DNA of 64,000 bases from assembly GCF_000717345.1 (NCBI RefSeq), contig NZ_JNZA01000029.1, forward strand, positions 21,926 through 85,925. Reading direction: 5' to 3'. Shown here piece after piece: positions 7,676-16,464 of this stretch (the first letter of the stretch is position 1; every line of letters starts with the position of its first letter). Position numbers and translations under genes: made by a program. The notes under the pieces were generated by a model. The model was given only the letters and a program-made list of their open reading frames with translations, ran no database searches and was not told the DNA's origin. The stretch comes from Streptomyces lydicus. Its GTDB lineage: Bacteria > Actinomycetota > Actinomycetes > Streptomycetales > Streptomycetaceae.

Positions 7676-9526
7676 ATGCACAGCCGCACGAGACCGTTCC
7701 GCATGCCGGTGTTTCTGGCCGCAGCGGTCGCCCTGCTGCTGGCCGCCGGCAGCCCGGTGGCCGCCGCGAGGCCCCCGGCGCCCGCCGCACAGCCCCCCGC
7801 GCGCACCGCCGCGGGACCCGGTACCAATCACGCGACCGACGACCCGTTCACCGCCGCGCGCACCTCGTGGTGGCGGCAGGACCGCTTCGGGATGTTCATC
7901 CACTTCGGCGCGTACTCGAATCTGGAGGGCGAGTACACCCGGCCGGACGGCACCGTCTGCCGCAACGCGGAGTGGATCGAGCGCGAATGCGGGATCACCG
8001 AGGAGGAGTACGAGAAGCAGGCGGCGACCTTCAACCCGGCCGCCTTCGACGCCGAGGCGATCGTCAAGGCCGCCAAGGACGCCGGCCAGCGCTACCTCGT
8101 CATCACGGCCAAGCACCATGACGGCTATGCGATGTGGCCGACGAAGCAGAACACCTGGAACCTGCGCGACCACTCCGCCCTCGACCCGCACCGCGACCTC
8201 CTCGCCGAGCTGAAGAAGGCGGCCGACGCGGCCGGCATCAAGCTCGGCTTCTACTACTCGATCTGGGACTGGCACGACCCGGACTTCGCCGACCCGGCGA
8301 CCTTCCCGCGCTACAAGCAGCGGATGTACGGGCAGCTCAAGGAGCTGATCGACCACTACGACCCGGCGCTGCTGTGGTTCGACGGCGAGTGGGACGCGGA
8401 CCGTCCGACCAACCGCTGGTCCCGCCAGGACGGCGCCGACCTCCAGGCGTATCTGCACGGCCTGAACCCCCGCCTGATCGTCAACAACCGCGTCGGCAAG
8501 CGCGAGGTGGTCGACGGCGACTTCGGCACGCCGGAGCAGGAGATCCCCGCGGAGCCGGTCGACGGCCAGCTGTGGGAGAGCTGCATGACGCTCAACGACC
8601 ACTGGGGCTTCGCCCGGTACGACACCCACTGGAAGTCGCCCGCGACGGTGCTGCGCAACCTGCTGGACGTGGCGAGCCGCGGGGGCAATTACCTGCTCAA
8701 CGTAGGCCCGGACAAGTACGGCCGCATCCCGCAGCCGTCCGTCGACCGGCTGCGCGAGACCGGCCGCTGGCTGGCCGCGCACGGCCAGGGGGACGCGGTC
8801 TACGGGGCCGGGTACACCGGGCTGGTCGCCGCTCCCTCCTGGGGCACGGTCTCCCGGCGCGGCAACGTGCTGTACGCCGCCGTCACCTCCTGGCCGGCCA
8901 CCGGCACGCCCCTCCACCTCACCGCCAGGGCGCCCTTCGACATCACCTCGGCCCGGGTGGCGGGCAGCTCCCAGCAGGTACGGGTGGCCCGGTCCGGCGA
9001 CGGCTTCGACCTCACCCCGTCCGGTGCGGCCACCGGTCCGCTCGCGAGCGTCCTCCGCCTGACGATCGAGCCGCCTGCCACGGCCCCGGCCGGCGACGGC
9101 ACCGGGCTGACCGCGCGCAGCTGGGCGAACGACTCCTTCAGCGGCCCGCCGGCGGCGGTCGTCGTCGACCCGACGGTGAACAAGTCGTACCGCTTCGACG
9201 GCTCACCGGACGCGAGGATCCCGGCCGATCACTTCAGCACCCGCTGGACCGGCTCCGTCCAGCCGCGCTTCGACGAGCCCTACACCTTCACCACCGTCTC
9301 CGACGACACCGTACGGCTCTGGATCGACGGCAGGCTCGTGATCGACAGCACCACGCCGCACGGCCCGAAGGTGGACAAGGGCACCGTCGTCCTCAAGGCC
9401 GGCCACCGGCACCGCATCCGGATCGACTACACGGAGCGGACCGGCGAGGCGTACCTGAAGCTGCTGTGGTCCAGCCCGAGCCAGGCTCAGGAGATCGTTC
9501 CGCAGCGCCGGCTGCACGCCGACTGA
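7676..9526 (+). CDS. Secreted alpha-L-fucosidase (GH29) with C-terminal PA14 domain
   Basis: A 616-residue exported enzyme. Residues 1-31 form a Sec signal peptide with a long Leu/Ala core. The GH29 TIM barrel (about 50-370) carries 'RFGMFIHFGAYS', 'YLVITAKHHDGYAMW', the nucleophile Asp236 in 'LLWFDGEWD', and 'GGNYLLNVGPDKYG'. A beta domain follows. A PA14 domain closes the protein from about residue 473 ('YTFTTVSDDTVRLWIDGRLVID'), probably for glycan binding. The substrate would be terminal alpha-L-fucose on extracellular glycans. The frame is open upstream to 7562, but the ATG at 7676 follows a GAGGAGCGAGCG ribosome binding site and starts directly with the signal peptide. Confidence 0.92.
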   Translation: MHSRTRPFRMPVFLAAAVALLLAAGSPVAAARPPAPAAQPPARTAAGPGTNHATDDPFTAARTSWWRQDRFGMFIHFGAYSNLEGEYTRPDGTVCRNAEWIERECGITEEEYEKQAATFNPAAFDAEAIVKAAKDAGQRYLVITAKHHDGYAMWPTKQNTWNLRDHSALDPHRDLLAELKKAADAAGIKLGFYYSIWDWHDPDFADPATFPRYKQRMYGQLKELIDHYDPALLWFDGEWDADRPTNRWSRQDGADLQAYLHGLNPRLIVNNRVGKREVVDGDFGTPEQEIPAEPVDGQLWESCMTLNDHWGFARYDTHWKSPATVLRNLLDVASRGGNYLLNVGPDKYGRIPQPSVDRLRETGRWLAAHGQGDAVYGAGYTGLVAAPSWGTVSRRGNVLYAAVTSWPATGTPLHLTARAPFDITSARVAGSSQQVRVARSGDGFDLTPSGAATGPLASVLRLTIEPPATAPAGDGTGLTARSWANDSFSGPPAAVVVDPTVNKSYRFDGSPDARIPADHFSTRWTGSVQPRFDEPYTFTTVSDDTVRLWIDGRLVIDSTTPHGPKVDKGTVVLKAGHRHRIRIDYTERTGEAYLKLLWSSPSQAQEIVPQRRLHAD

Positions 9527-9562
9527 GCCCGCGCGGAGGGTACCGGCCGGTGGGCGGGAGCG

Positions 9563-9579
9563 GGCGGGAAACTCCCGCC
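9563..9579 (+). terminator. Short hairpin after the fucosidase gene
   Basis: GGCGGG at 9563-9568 pairs with CCCGCC at 9574-9579 around a five-base loop, 37 bases after the fucosidase stop codon. It may be the first part of a two-step terminator. Confidence 0.4.
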
Positions 9580-9636
9580 TCCCGGCTGGGCCGTTCGGGT
9601 CAGCGCCGGGGCGGCGGCCCGCGTCTGCTCGGGCGT

Positions 9637-9676
9637 CGGCCCTGACCCCTGGGGCGAACCTCCGGGGTCAGGGCCG
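9637..9676. terminator. Strong bidirectional terminator between convergent genes
   Basis: Thirteen bases at 9637-9649 pair perfectly with 9664-9676 around a 14-base loop (core GGCCCTGACCCC / GGGGTCAGGGCC). It sits between the fucosidase gene and the small convergent gene that ends at 9698, so it can serve both. Confidence 0.75.
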
Positions 9677-9697
9677 GTGCCCGAGCACTGCGGCCGG

Positions 9698-9868
9698 TCA
9701 GTCGATGCCGCGGATGATGTACGGCTCGGCGGGATCGTCGTCGCAGCCGGCGAGCCGCACGGGCGCGCAGCGGTCCCAGACTTCGAGGTTGCGGACTTCC
9801 TTGATACGACCGGGTCGCTCGCCCTGCTTCAGACGGGGCTGCTTGTGTTGAGCATTGTGCAAAGCCAC
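9698..9868 (-). CDS. Small protein of unknown function (56 aa)
   Basis: I do not recognise this protein. The frame encodes 56 residues starting at GTG 9868, which has AAGGAG at 9880-9875 six bases upstream. An ATG further up at 9883 has no ribosome binding site and would place this Shine-Dalgarno inside the gene. The product is hydrophilic and basic in its first half ('HKQPRLKQGERPGRIKEVR'), then has two cysteines ('WDRCAPVRLAGCDDD') and ends 'PYIIRGID'. Third positions are mainly G/C. A strong terminator follows it. It could be a regulatory peptide or a small metal- or nucleic-acid-binding protein, but nothing in the sequence decides. Confidence 0.6.
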   Translation of the reverse strand: MALHNAQHKQPRLKQGERPGRIKEVRNLEVWDRCAPVRLAGCDDDPAEPYIIRGID

Positions 9869-9917
9869 CACGCACTCCTTCATCGAGGTATTGGTCCGAC
9901 GCGGTGGCGCCTCGTTT

Positions 9918-9947
9918 CACAAACCGGGAGGTCGGCCAAGGTTTGTG
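9918..9947. promoter_or_regulatory. Inverted repeat upstream of the 56-residue gene
   Basis: CACAAACC at 9918-9925 and GGTTTGTG at 9940-9947 are perfect complements 14 bases apart, 50-80 bases upstream of the small gene on the minus strand. This is an operator-like arrangement in the region (9869-10139) shared with the divergent lipase-maturation-factor gene. The remainder of that region is less GC-rich than the genes and shows no further gene. Confidence 0.35.
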
Positions 9948-10139
9948 GCGTTCCCGCGACGGGCCAATGGTGTTGGCGTCTCCCAGAAAGGTCGTCCGTC
10001 GCCCTTCAGGTTAACGACGCCGCTCACGCCGCGCTCGACGTTTTCCGGCGCAATGGGCGACTCGTCGCGAGGCGGGAATCGCCGCCCCGGATCTGACGGG
10101 GAAATCGGGTCCGGAATGTGAGGCACATCACTCACTCGA

Positions 10140-11666
10140 ATGGCTCTCCGGTTGCTGCATCTGCCGCGATCCGTACGCCGGCGGGTGACCGTGCGGAGCG
10201 AGTTTTCCCACTTGCGCGAAGGCAGTGCTACCCATGGGCGGGTGGCTTGGTTCTCGGATTCCGGTTACTGGCTCGGGCGGCTCGTCTTCCAGCGGATGCT
10301 GGCCGTCCTCTACGTGATCGCGTTCCTGGCGGCGGTGCGGCAGTTCCGGGCGCTCATCGGGGCGCGCGGCATACTGCCGGTGCCCGAGTTCGTGGCGCGG
10401 GTGCCCTTCCGCACGTCGCCCTCGGTCTTCCACTGGCGCTACTCGGACCGCTTCTTCGCCCTCTGGTCGTGGACCGGGGTGCTGCTGGCGGCGGCCGTCG
10501 CGGCGGGGGCGGCGGATGCCGTGCCGCTGTGGGCGTCGATGGTGATGTGGGCCGTGCTGTGGGTGCTGTACCTGTCCATCGTGAACGTCGGGCAGACCTG
10601 GTACAGCTTCGGCTGGGAATCGCTGCTGCTGGAGACCGGCTCGCTCGCGGTGTTCCTCGGCAACGCCGACACCGCTCCCCCGGTGCTGATCATGTGGCTG
10701 CTGCGCTGGGTGCTGTTCCGGGTGGAATTCGGCGCCGGACTGATCAAGATGCGGGGCGACCGCTGCTGGCGGGACCTGACCTGCCTCTACTACCACCACG
10801 AGACCCAGCCGATGCCCAACGCCCTGAGCTGGTTCTTCCACCGTCTGCCGCGGCCGCTGCACAAGGCCGAGGTGGCCGCCAACCACCTCACCCAACTCGG
10901 CATCCCGGTAGTGCTGTTCACCCCGCAACCGGTCGCCGGGTGGGCGGCGGCCGCGATGATCGTCACCCAGCTGTGGCTGGTGCTCTCCGGCAACTTCGCC
11001 TGGCTGAACTGGCTGACCATCACGCTCGCCGCGTCGGCCGCCGCCCCGCTGTGGGCCGGGCCGTCCGCACCGCTCCCGGCGCCCCCGGTGTGGTTCGAGG
11101 TGCTCGCCCTGGTGGCCACGGCCGGGGTCGCGCTGCTCAGCTACCGGCCCGCGCGCAATCTGCTGGCCCGGCAGCAGATGATGAACACGTCCTACGAATC
11201 GCTGCACCTGGTCAACTCGTACGGGGCGTTCGGCACGATCACACGGGTGCGCCGGGAGATCGTCGTGGAGGGCACGGCGGACGCGGTGACCGGGCCGGAG
11301 ACGACCTGGCTGCCCTACGAGTTCCGCGGCAAGCCGGGCGACGTGCGGCGGCTGCCCCGCCAGTACGCGCCCTACCATCTGCGGCTGGACTGGCTGATGT
11401 GGTTCGCGGCGCTGTCCCCGGCCTATGCGCGGTCGTGGTTCGTGCCGTTCGTGGCGCGGCTGCTGGAGAACGACCGGGACACCCTGCGGCTGCTGCGCAC
11501 GAATCCGTTCCCCGAGGTGCCGCCGGCTCGCATCCGGGCCCGGGTCTTCCGTTACCGCTTCACGACCTGGCGGGAACTGCGGGAGACCGGAGCGTGGTGG
11601 CACCGGACCGAGGAGCGGGAGTTTCTGCCGCCGGTCGCGCGGTCAGCTCTGCGCGGAACGCGATGA
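10140..11666 (+). CDS. Lipase maturation factor (LMF1) family membrane protein
   Basis: The 508-residue product is a multi-spanning membrane protein. It has about eight hydrophobic segments and the family hallmarks 'QTWYSFGWESLLLETG', 'RWVLFRVEFGAGLIKMRGD.CW', 'CLYYHHETQPMPN' and 'NSYGAFGTITRVRREIVVEG', and ends with the soluble 'PYHLRLDWLMWFAAL' region. Animal LMF1 helps fold secreted lipases; the bacterial role is not established. The start is uncertain. ATG 10140 has no clear ribosome binding site and the first 34 codons have weaker third-position bias, so GTG 10242 is a real alternative and fits the usual family N-terminus ('WFSDSGYWLGRLVFQR'). The 3' end overlaps the convergent TPR gene by 107 bases. 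Confidence 0.85.
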   Translation: MALRLLHLPRSVRRRVTVRSEFSHLREGSATHGRVAWFSDSGYWLGRLVFQRMLAVLYVIAFLAAVRQFRALIGARGILPVPEFVARVPFRTSPSVFHWRYSDRFFALWSWTGVLLAAAVAAGAADAVPLWASMVMWAVLWVLYLSIVNVGQTWYSFGWESLLLETGSLAVFLGNADTAPPVLIMWLLRWVLFRVEFGAGLIKMRGDRCWRDLTCLYYHHETQPMPNALSWFFHRLPRPLHKAEVAANHLTQLGIPVVLFTPQPVAGWAAAAMIVTQLWLVLSGNFAWLNWLTITLAASAAAPLWAGPSAPLPAPPVWFEVLALVATAGVALLSYRPARNLLARQQMMNTSYESLHLVNSYGAFGTITRVRREIVVEGTADAVTGPETTWLPYEFRGKPGDVRRLPRQYAPYHLRLDWLMWFAALSPAYARSWFVPFVARLLENDRDTLRLLRTNPFPEVPPARIRARVFRYRFTTWRELRETGAWWHRTEEREFLPPVARSALRGTR

Positions 11667-12648
11667 CCATCTCCCGGGCGTGACGCAGCCCGATGCGGGC
11701 GAAGTCCTGTTCCAGGACGGCCAGTTCGGCGAGCGTCTCGTCCAGGTCCCGGCCGAGGCGGGCGCGGGACTTGGCCAGCCCGAGCCGGGAGAGCGCCTCG
11801 CCCCGCGGCTCCTGCATGGCACGGAACTCCCCGAGCGCACGCGCGTAGGTGTCGCGCGCCGACGCGTAACGGCCGGCCCGGTAGAGGACGTTGGCGCGCA
11901 TCTTGTGGTTGTAGGCGAGCGCCGACGCCAGGTCCATCCGGCGGCAGATGGCCTCCGCCTCGGACAGCAGGTCCAGCGCCCGGTCCGTCTCGCCGCGTAC
12001 GGAGCGCACATCGGCCACCCCGCGCAGGGACCAGGCGCGCCCGCGGGCGTCCTCGCCCGCCTCGGCTATCCGGGCGGACTCCTCGAACAGCTCCAGGGCC
12101 TTGTCGTGGTCGCCGGTGTTGCGGTGCATCTGGGCGATGCCGGACATCGCCCAGACCGTGTGCCGGACCTCCCCGTGCTCCCGGGCCTGGGCGAGCAGCT
12201 GCTCGTGGAGTGCGGCGACCGCGGCGTAGTCGCCCTGGATGCGGCCGGTCTCGGCGAGGCCGGCGAGGGAGTAGCCGTGCGCGAGGCGGTCGCCGCCGGC
12301 GTCGGCCAGCGCGACGGCGTGGGTGAGCAGCCGGCGGGCCAGCGGCAGCGTGCCGCACTGGCGGGCCAGGGTGCCGCCGCTCCACAGCGCCCAGGCCATG
12401 GCGCCGGCGTCCCCGGCGGTGCGGGCGCTGCGGTAGCTCTCCCGCCATGCGGCACCGGCCTCCGCGACCCGGCCGAGCCGGCGGTGGGCCTCGGCGACGG
12501 CCAGCCCGGCCCGCGCCCGTTCCAGTGGGGTGCCCGCCTCGGCGTGCGCGCGGCGCGCCGTCGTCAGCACCTCCTCGTAGGAGGAGTTCACGCCCAGCGC
12601 CGAGCCCAACTCGCCCTGGTACTCCGGGGCGAATGCCTTGCCGTACAT
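11560..12648 (-). CDS. Tetratricopeptide repeat protein
   Basis: A 362-residue, almost wholly helical soluble protein built from TPR-like units: repeated patterns such as 'A....G....A...L.....A' between residues 40 and 330, for example 'GIAQMHRNTGDHDKALELFEESARIAEAG'. TPR arrays bind partner proteins; no catalytic domain is present. The last 25 or so residues are Pro/Ala/Ser-rich. They lie within the 107 bases that overlap the 3' end of the lipase-maturation-factor gene on the other strand. The ATG at 12648 is preceded by GAGAGG. The function is unknown. Confidence 0.8.
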   Translation of the reverse strand: MYGKAFAPEYQGELGSALGVNSSYEEVLTTARRAHAEAGTPLERARAGLAVAEAHRRLGRVAEAGAAWRESYRSARTAGDAGAMAWALWSGGTLARQCGTLPLARRLLTHAVALADAGGDRLAHGYSLAGLAETGRIQGDYAAVAALHEQLLAQAREHGEVRHTVWAMSGIAQMHRNTGDHDKALELFEESARIAEAGEDARGRAWSLRGVADVRSVRGETDRALDLLSEAEAICRRMDLASALAYNHKMRANVLYRAGRYASARDTYARALGEFRAMQEPRGEALSRLGLAKSRARLGRDLDETLAELAVLEQDFARIGLRHAREMVIAFRAELTARPAAETPAPRSGATTLRSPAVPARS

Positions 12649-12899
12649 AGATCCGTGGCCTCTCGATCATCTTCGTGCCGTGATCTTCGAACCTACGAGC
12701 GGCCGGGGGTGCGGCGAATCCGTCCGAGTATGTGTTGTGCCGTACGACTCGAGTGCTACGCGTGGGGGTGGTGGTCATCTCGGGGATGTAGGGGTTCGTC
12801 AGGGTCGGGCCTCCGGGGCCGGTACCTGCGCCGTTGCCCGGACCGCACCTCAGGGTGCCGCTCTTGCCGGGTGAGCCCCGGCGGGCCACCCTGGCTGCC

Positions 12900-14105
12900 A
12901 TGACAGCAGGACGCAGCGGAACCCAGACCGGCCCGGGGCCCGACCGCCGGCGCTTCCTCCGCACGGTGGCGGCGTCGGTCGCCGCGACCACCGGCGTGGG
13001 GCTGCTGACGGCGGCGGACGCCGCGCCCGCGCGGGCCGGGCACCGCGCCGTCTGCCACCCGCACGGCACCCGGCCGCTCTTCCTGGGCACGTACACCTCG
13101 AAGGAGGGCGGCGGCACCGGCATCGGACGGGCCGGGTACGACACGGCGACCGGGCAGCTCACCGCCACCGGCGTCGTCCCCGGCGTCGCCGACCCCTCCT
13201 ATCTGGCGCTCGGCCCGTCCGGCCGCACCCTCTACGCGGTCGACGAGCAGCAGCAGGGCGCGGTGACCGCGCTCGCCCTCGCGCCCGGCGGCCCGCCCAC
13301 CGTGCTCGGCACCCGCTCCACCGGCGGTGCCGGCCCCTGCCACCTGTCGGTGCACCCGACCGGCCGCTGGCTGCTCAGCGCCAACTACCTCTCCGGCAGC
13401 GTCGCCGTCCATCCCGTCGACCGGGCCACCGGCGCCCTCGGCGAGCGGACGGACCTGGTCACCCACACCGACCCGCCGCCCGGCCCCGGCCAGGACGGGC
13501 CGCACGCCCATCAGATCGTCACCGCCCCGGACGGCCGGCACGTGCTCGCCGTCGACCTCGGCAACGACACCGTCTACACCTACCGGCTCGACACCGGGGC
13601 CGGGAAGCTCCGCCCGTCCTCGTACGCGACGCTGCGGCCCGGCGCCGGCCCCCGCCATCTGACCTTCCATCCCTCGGGCTCGTTCGCGTATCTGGCCAAC
13701 GAGGTCGACAACACGGTGGTGGTCTGCCGCTACGACCTCCGCAGCGGGCGGCTGACGCCGGGCGCTCCGCAGCCGACCGGGACCGGGCCGGGGACGAGCT
13801 ATCCGGCGCAGATCCTGGTCACCCGCAACGGCCGCTTCGCGTTCCTCGCCAACCGCGGCCACAACAGCCTCACCCGCTACGCCGTGGAGGCGGGCGGGGC
13901 GCGGCTGCGACTGCTGGACACCGTGCCGGTGGGCGGGGACTTCCCGCGGCACATCGCGTTCTCCCCCGACGAGCGGTGGCTGTTCGCGGCCAACCAGAAG
14001 TCGGGCTCGGTGACGGTGTTCGCGGTGGACGCGCGACGCGGGACGCTCACGAGCGCGGGGGCCCCGTTCGCCGCGCCGATGCCGGTCTGCGTGCTGCCGT
14101 TGTGA
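12900..14105 (+). CDS. Tat-exported lactonase family (seven-bladed beta-propeller) protein
   Basis: The 401-residue protein begins with a twin-arginine signal ('DRRRFLRTVAASVAATTGVG', residues 15-34) and an Ala-rich cleavage region ending near 46. The mature part is a beta-propeller of the 6-phosphogluconolactonase/YbhE type: 'FLGTYTS.EG.GI', 'GPCHLSVHPTGRWLLSANY', 'GPHAHQIVTAPDGRHVLAVDLGND', 'GPRHLTFHPSGSFAYLANE' and 'FPRHIAFSPDERWLFAANQ'. Some members hydrolyse 6-phosphogluconolactone, but an exported enzyme probably acts on another lactone or binds a ligand. Upstream bases 12649-12899 carry the divergent promoters of this and the TPR gene. Confidence 0.85.
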   Translation: MTAGRSGTQTGPGPDRRRFLRTVAASVAATTGVGLLTAADAAPARAGHRAVCHPHGTRPLFLGTYTSKEGGGTGIGRAGYDTATGQLTATGVVPGVADPSYLALGPSGRTLYAVDEQQQGAVTALALAPGGPPTVLGTRSTGGAGPCHLSVHPTGRWLLSANYLSGSVAVHPVDRATGALGERTDLVTHTDPPPGPGQDGPHAHQIVTAPDGRHVLAVDLGNDTVYTYRLDTGAGKLRPSSYATLRPGAGPRHLTFHPSGSFAYLANEVDNTVVVCRYDLRSGRLTPGAPQPTGTGPGTSYPAQILVTRNGRFAFLANRGHNSLTRYAVEAGGARLRLLDTVPVGGDFPRHIAFSPDERWLFAANQKSGSVTVFAVDARRGTLTSAGAPFAAPMPVCVLPL

Positions 14106-14192
14106 GTCCTGCGGCGGTGCGCGCACGGCCCGGGGGCCGCTGAAACACTGCGGCAACAGCGCCGCAGGGTTCGCCGGTTAGCGTCGGCCCCC

Positions 14193-15617
14193 ATGAGCAC
14201 GGGAACGGTACGCGACGACGACCGCACGGCACCGGACGGCGCGGCCGCCGGAGGCGGTCTGCAGCAGGGACTCAAGCGCCGCCACATGCAGCTGATCGCG
14301 CTGGGCGGGGTCATCGGCGCCGGGCTGTTCGTGGGGAGCGGGGTGGTCATCCGGTCCGCCGGGCCGGCCGCCGTGCTCTCCTTCCTGGTGGCCGGCGCGC
14401 TGACCGTACTGATCATGCGGATGCTGGCCGAGATGACCGTCGCCCGGCCCGCCCTGGGCTCCTTCTACGCCCATGTCCGCGAGACGCTGGGGCTCCGGGC
14501 GGGGTTCACGGTCGGCTGGCTGTACTGGTACTTCTTCGTGATCGTGGTCGCCGTCGAGGCGGTGGCGGGCGGCCGGATCGTCCAACTCTGGCTCCCCGGG
14601 GCGCCGTTGTGGGCGATCAGCCTGGTCCTCATGGCGGCGCTCACCGCCACCAACATGATCTCGGCCCGCTCGTACGGCGAGTTCGAGTACTGGTTCTCGT
14701 CGGTCAAGGTGCTGGCGATCGTGGTGTTCCTCTTCCTGGGCGCGCTGTACGTGCTGGGGCTGTGGCCGGACGCCCCCGGCGGGCTCGCCGCGCTGACGGC
14801 GCACGGCGGCTTCGCGCCCGAGGGGCTCGGCGCGGTGCTCACCGCCGTCGTGCCCTGCATCGGGTTCTTCACCGGTGCGGAGATCGTGACCATCGCGGCC
14901 GCCGAGTCGGCCGAGCCGGAGCGGGCGGTGGCCGACGCGATCCGTTCGATCGTGCTGCGGGTGGTGGCCTTCTACGTGCTGTCGGTCTTCGTGGTGGTCG
15001 CGGTGGTGCCCTGGACCTCGAAGGCGATCGCGGTGAGTCCGTACGCGGCGGTGCTGGACCGGCTCGCGGTGCCCGCGGCCGGCACGGTCATGAACGCCCT
15101 GGTGCTGATCGCCGTGCTGTCCTGCCTGAACTCGGCGCTCTACACATCTTCCCGGATGCTGTTCGCGCTCACCCGCAACGGGGACGCGCCGCGCGCCTTC
15201 ACCGAGGTCAGCGCGAGCGGGGTGCCGCGCAGGGCGCTGCTCGCCGGGACCTCGGCCGGCTACCTGTCGGTGCTCGCCGCATGGATCTCGCCCGATGTCG
15301 TCTTCACGTTCCTGATCAACTCCTACGGTGCCGTCGCCCTGTTCGTCTATCTGGCGATCGCGGTCGCGCAGCTGCGGATGCGCCGGAAGCTGGAGCGCGA
15401 GGCACCCGGCCGGCTGACGCTGAAGATGTGGTTCTTCCCCTGGCTGAGCCGGCTGACCATCGCTCTCATGGCGCTGGTGATCGGCGCGATGGCCTTCCTG
15501 CCGGACAGCCGCTCCCAGTTCTGGCTGAGCCTGCTGACGGTCGCGGTGGTGCTGGCGGGGTACGAGCTGCGCCGCAGGCGGGGGCCGGGCGGCGGGCCGT
15601 CGGGGAGCACCTCCTAG
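14193..15617 (+). CDS. Amino acid permease, APC superfamily
   Basis: A 474-residue transporter with about 12 transmembrane segments and the APC N-terminal signature 'LKRRHMQLIALGGVIGAGLFVGSG' followed by 'AGPAAVLSFLVAG' and 'RMLAEM' (residues 26-90). It resembles GABA, aromatic and D-Ala/D-Ser/Gly permeases (GabP/CycA group); the exact substrate cannot be assigned. It imports amino acids with protons across the cytoplasmic membrane. Its TAG stop shares three bases with the stop codon of the convergent PaaX gene (15614-15617). Confidence 0.88.
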   Translation: MSTGTVRDDDRTAPDGAAAGGGLQQGLKRRHMQLIALGGVIGAGLFVGSGVVIRSAGPAAVLSFLVAGALTVLIMRMLAEMTVARPALGSFYAHVRETLGLRAGFTVGWLYWYFFVIVVAVEAVAGGRIVQLWLPGAPLWAISLVLMAALTATNMISARSYGEFEYWFSSVKVLAIVVFLFLGALYVLGLWPDAPGGLAALTAHGGFAPEGLGAVLTAVVPCIGFFTGAEIVTIAAAESAEPERAVADAIRSIVLRVVAFYVLSVFVVVAVVPWTSKAIAVSPYAAVLDRLAVPAAGTVMNALVLIAVLSCLNSALYTSSRMLFALTRNGDAPRAFTEVSASGVPRRALLAGTSAGYLSVLAAWISPDVVFTFLINSYGAVALFVYLAIAVAQLRMRRKLEREAPGRLTLKMWFFPWLSRLTIALMALVIGAMAFLPDSRSQFWLSLLTVAVVLAGYELRRRRGPGGGPSGSTS

Positions 15618-16381
15618 CCGGCCAGGTACTGGCGCAGCAACTCCCGTAGTTCGGAGGCGAATTCGGCGTACGCGGCGCGGAGCGGGACGCCCGGCCAGTG
15701 CGGGGGCAGCAGCTCCTCCGGCAGCAGCGGGTCGGTGAGGAGATGGCGCTGCGCGGCGGCCGCGACGGTGAAGCGGTCGGCGGGCGGGGCGGCGCGGTCC
15801 AGGGCGGAGCGCAGCGCGCCGGCCCGGGCCGCCCAGCCGTCCAGGTCCCAGAGCCGGGCCGCGAGCGCGGCCGGGTCGCCGTCCGGGGTGCCGGTGAGCC
15901 AGGTGCACTGGTCCGTGACGACGGGCGGGCGGGGCCGGTCGAGGTTGGCCGGACGCAGCCAGCTGCCCTCGCGGAGTTCGGCCAGCCGCAGCGCCGCCAT
16001 GGCCTGCCGCAGTGCGGTGCGCTCGGCGGCCGGCCGGCCTTCCGGTGTGGTGACGACGGCGATCTCCCAGTCCCCGCACCAGGCCCGGGTCCGCGGCGAG
16101 CGGCTCTCGTCCTGCCGGGCCTGCCGCGCCAGCAGCCGGTCGGTGAGCGCGTACGAGCCGTCGCTCTGGCGCAGGTCGCCGGCCGCCACCATGCGGGAGA
16201 GCGCGACCCGCACGGTGCCCTCGGCGATGCCGAAGAGCTCACCGACCCGCACCAGGGCGCGGGCGGGCAGCTTCGGCGGGTGGTGGCCGAGCAGGGTGCT
16301 CAGCACGATGGAGCGCGCGGTGAGCGGGCGCGGCGCGAGGGCTGCGGTGCTGGTGGGGTCTTCGGTACCGGCGTCGTTCAT
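15614..16381 (-). CDS. PaaX family transcriptional regulator
   Basis: This 255-residue protein has the PaaX layout: an N-terminal winged helix ('ARSIVLSTLLGHHPPKLPARALVRVGELFGIAEGTVRVALSRMVAAGDL', about 33-82), a central PaaX domain with 'WEIAVVTTPEGR..AERTALRQAM..LRLAELREGSWLRPANL', and a C-terminal domain. PaaX proteins repress phenylacetyl-CoA or other acyl-CoA catabolic genes and are released by the CoA thioester. It lies divergent from an acyl-CoA dehydrogenase/enoyl-CoA hydratase operon 83 bases away, which is its most likely target. ATG 16381 gives the usual family length. Confidence 0.88.
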   Translation of the reverse strand: MNDAGTEDPTSTAALAPRPLTARSIVLSTLLGHHPPKLPARALVRVGELFGIAEGTVRVALSRMVAAGDLRQSDGSYALTDRLLARQARQDESRSPRTRAWCGDWEIAVVTTPEGRPAAERTALRQAMAALRLAELREGSWLRPANLDRPRPPVVTDQCTWLTGTPDGDPAALAARLWDLDGWAARAGALRSALDRAAPPADRFTVAAAAQRHLLTDPLLPEELLPPHWPGVPLRAAYAEFASELRELLRQYLAG

Positions 16382-16419
16382 ATGTGCTGGAAATTCTAGC
16401 CAGCCGGCCGGCATCCGTC

Positions 16420-16454
16420 ATTACAGTCTTCCGGCAGCTGTCTGCATTCTGTAA
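16420..16454. promoter_or_regulatory. Candidate PaaX-type operator in the divergent intergenic region
   Basis: TTACAG at 16421-16426 and CTGTAA at 16449-16454 form an inverted repeat 22 bases apart, with partial extension outward (GTCATTACAG against CTGTAACGTC). It lies within the 83-base gap between the divergent PaaX and acyl-CoA dehydrogenase genes, where an autoregulatory operator is expected. The assignment to PaaX is inference. Confidence 0.35.
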
Positions 16455-16464
16455 CGTCAACGGT

